A stretch of DNA of 15,746 nucleotides from CAZBDU01 sp964490725. Lineage in GTDB: Bacteria > Spirochaetota > Spirochaetia > SZUA-6 > DRHE01. Below are positions 14,391-15,746 of this stretch, piece by piece. The stretch is taken from the NCBI GenBank assembly GCA_964490725.1, contig CAZBDU010000112.1, forward strand, positions 1 through 15,746, read 5' to 3'. The notes below the pieces were generated by a model. It was not told the DNA's origin. It was given only the letters and a program-made list of their open reading frames with translations, and made no database searches. A program made the position numbers and the translations under genes. Numbering within the stretch: the first letter of the stretch is position 1; the number at the start of each line of letters is the position of its first letter.

Positions 14391-15671
14391 ATGGGAGTCA
14401 AGGTCGGAAGAATCGTCAAGGAGTTCGTGTTCAAGTCCCTGGTGGAGCAGCGAATCGAGGTGAAGATTCACAGCCGCCAGAAGGAGCTGGGAGGCGTGGT
14501 AGCCGAGGTCCGCCCCCAGACCCTCGTGGTGGAGGTCTTGGAGGGTGAGCCGAAGCAGCTCGCCCCGGAGGAGAAAGTCCAGGTTTACTTCTTCTTCCAG
14601 AACAACTACCACACCTTCGAAGCCGCCGTCGCGGCCTCCGAGGGGCACTCGCTGGTGCTCTCCCATCCGGAAGGGGTGTACAAGAACCCGCAGCGCAAGT
14701 ACGAACGCGTGCGCCTGGAGGATACGGCGGAGGTGGTGTTCACCCTGCGGGGGACCACCGTGGAGCTGGATTTTCCCAAGTCCAGCCGCCCCGGGACCCT
14801 GCCGGAGCTGGGCCCCGCCATCGGCGAGCAGCCTGACAGCGCCAGCATCCAGAGCCTCCACGGCACGTTCAAGAAGAAGACCGAGAGCAGGGTATCCGAA
14901 GCCAGGATCGTGATGTTCCGCAACCGCAACCCGGAGCGCTACGAGGAGCGGGTGATCGCCGAGACGGGGAAGATGCTCTGGATCCCCTCCACGGAGGAGG
15001 ACTTCCTGGTCAAGGACCCCTTCCCCGATGAACGGATCGTCACGCGGCGGGACCTGGTGAGATACGAGGAGTCCCTCGACCAGACCGGCTATATCATCAC
15101 CAGCAAGCTGGGCAACATCCTCTACGAAAAGCAGAAGAAGGGCATCCACTCCCAGCTCTACTGCCCCGTTCTCTACGGAATCTACATCGTAGGCTACATC
15201 TATCTCTGCAACCGGGACGAGCGCAAGGAGAAGATCCCCCGCGAGCTGGCGGAATACTGCTGGGAGTTCGCCAAGATCCTGGCGTTTGCGCTGGAGCAGA
15301 GCGGCTACTTCGCCGCCGCGGGTGGAGAGGAGCAGCGCTACGAAGGAAAGATCATCGACCTGAGCCCCTCGGGGCTTCTGTTCGCGCATCCCAGAACCTC
15401 CCTGGCGGACGACCTCCACCTCCAGACCGACCTGGACATCACGCTGCGCCTGCCTGGACGCCGGATGGAGATCGGAACGCGGGTGCGCAGGAAGTTCAAG
15501 GACGAACAGCGCGCCTACTTCGGCCTGCAGTTCCTCCGCATCGAGCCCTCCGACGTAGGGTACCTCTTCGAGAAGCTCTACGGCCGGCCCTACACTTCTG
15601 AAGAGGATGAGCGCTGGGAGGGGGGAACGCCTCCTCCGCCGCTGGACCTGTTCGCCGAAGGCGAGGGCTAG
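14391..15671 (+). CDS. PilZ-type c-di-GMP receptor candidate with separated motifs and GAF-like insert
   Basis: A 426-residue cytoplasmic protein. The N-terminal 100 residues form a YcgR-N/PilZN-like beta-barrel (RIEVKIHSRQKELGG, KVQVYFFFQNNYHTFEAAV). The c-di-GMP signatures are both present: R102-K-Y-E-R106 (RxxxR) followed by VRLEDTAEVVF, and D323-L-S-P-S-G328 (DxSxxG), with a normal PilZ barrel end (RVRRKFKDEQRAYFGLQFLRIEPSD) to about 388. In a standard PilZ domain these motifs are some 20-35 residues apart; here about 216 separate them. The insert contains a GAF-like segment (about 230-307: IHSQLYCPVLYGIYIVGYIYL, then AEYCWEFAKILAFALEQSGYF). ATG 14391 has AGGAG (14379-14383) seven bases upstream, overlapping the previous stop region. 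Cotranscribed with the exported protein. Candidate c-di-GMP binding: strong by motif. GAF: tentative. Confidence 0.85.
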   Translation: MGVKVGRIVKEFVFKSLVEQRIEVKIHSRQKELGGVVAEVRPQTLVVEVLEGEPKQLAPEEKVQVYFFFQNNYHTFEAAVAASEGHSLVLSHPEGVYKNPQRKYERVRLEDTAEVVFTLRGTTVELDFPKSSRPGTLPELGPAIGEQPDSASIQSLHGTFKKKTESRVSEARIVMFRNRNPERYEERVIAETGKMLWIPSTEEDFLVKDPFPDERIVTRRDLVRYEESLDQTGYIITSKLGNILYEKQKKGIHSQLYCPVLYGIYIVGYIYLCNRDERKEKIPRELAEYCWEFAKILAFALEQSGYFAAAGGEEQRYEGKIIDLSPSGLLFAHPRTSLADDLHLQTDLDITLRLPGRRMEIGTRVRRKFKDEQRAYFGLQFLRIEPSDVGYLFEKLYGRPYTSEEDERWEGGTPPPPLDLFAEGEG

Positions 15672-15694
15672 GGCTAGGGCTAGGGCTAGGGCTA
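15665..15694 (+). repeat. Five-copy GGGCTA hexamer microsatellite at a gene end
   Basis: Five perfect tandem copies of GGGCTA cover the 3' end of the PilZ gene and the bases after it. The first copy contains the stop codon TAG (15669-15671), and each later copy repeats an in-frame TAG, so slippage would not extend the protein. Confidence 0.85.
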
Positions 15695-15720
15695 GGAGTC
15701 CGTAGGGCATAGCCTGCCGG

Positions 15721-15746
15721 CGGAGGAGGAGGCAGGGGGTGCGCAC
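15721..15746 (+). promoter_or_regulatory. Possible ribosome-binding site and GTG start of a next gene
   Basis: The last bases show GGAGGAGGAGG followed by a GTG at 15739 that could open a further plus-strand gene running out of the window. Only two codons are visible, so coding cannot be tested. No terminator-like hairpin is evident in 15695-15746. Confidence 0.3.

Noticed and set aside
15665..15694. Telomere-like GGGCTA repeats as a chromosome or plasmid end
   Set aside because: Only five copies, unique sequence continues afterwards, and bacterial linear replicons end in hairpins or protein-capped repeats, not such hexamers.
14223..15746. Minus-strand open frame of more than 500 codons opposite the PilZ gene, starting with a hydrophobic Leu/Ala run that resembles a signal peptide
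   Set aside because: It is a GC-driven shadow of the plus-strand gene. The Leu/Ala run is only the GGGCTA microsatellite read on the other strand, and the rest lacks any family pattern.

Overview
The window is high-GC bacterial DNA (about two thirds G+C by eye), densely coded, with no rRNA, tRNA, CRISPR array or transposase visible. Proteins typical of a two-membrane bacterium (a giant exported surface protein, a lipoprotein, an exported PPC-repeat protein), plus a PilZ protein of unusual layout and several conserved but unnamed proteins, make a free-living GC-rich spirochaete my best guess. That lineage call is an inference from gene content and is only moderately secure.

Layout. (1) 1-4879, minus: most of a giant exported protein that runs off the left edge. 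(2) 4880-4966: an AT-rich divergent intergenic region. (3) 4967-7338, plus: a tight three-gene unit coding for an unrecognised soluble protein, a voltage-sensor-like membrane protein without a pore, and a DUF503/YlxP-family protein. (4) 7339-7382: a hairpin between convergent units. (5) 7383-11400, minus: a five-gene operon transcribed as SAMHD1-like HD dNTPase, TtcA-like tRNA thiolase, metallophosphoesterase, small unknown protein, and a ComFB-domain protein. (6) 11401-11532: a short divergent control region with candidate promoters on both strands. (7) 11533-15671, plus: a four-gene unit coding for a lipoprotein, an HD-domain hydrolase, an exported FlgO/PPC-like protein, and a PilZ protein. 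It ends in a five-copy GGGCTA microsatellite. (8) 15672-15746: a purine-rich ribosome-binding-like stretch that may lead into a further gene.

Functional picture. The minus operon joins nucleotide handling (dNTPase), tRNA modification (TtcA) and a family reported to bind cyclic dinucleotides (ComFB). The last plus unit joins two envelope proteins with an HD hydrolase and a candidate c-di-GMP receptor (PilZ), so cyclic-dinucleotide sensing appears twice. The most unusual items are a voltage-sensor domain joined to a periplasmic and HAMP-like module instead of a pore, a PilZ protein whose two signature motifs are about 216 residues apart with a GAF-like segment between them, a ComFB domain fused to a beta-sandwich tail, and the giant SprA-like surface protein. 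GTG is used very often as the start codon (7 of 13 genes by my choices).
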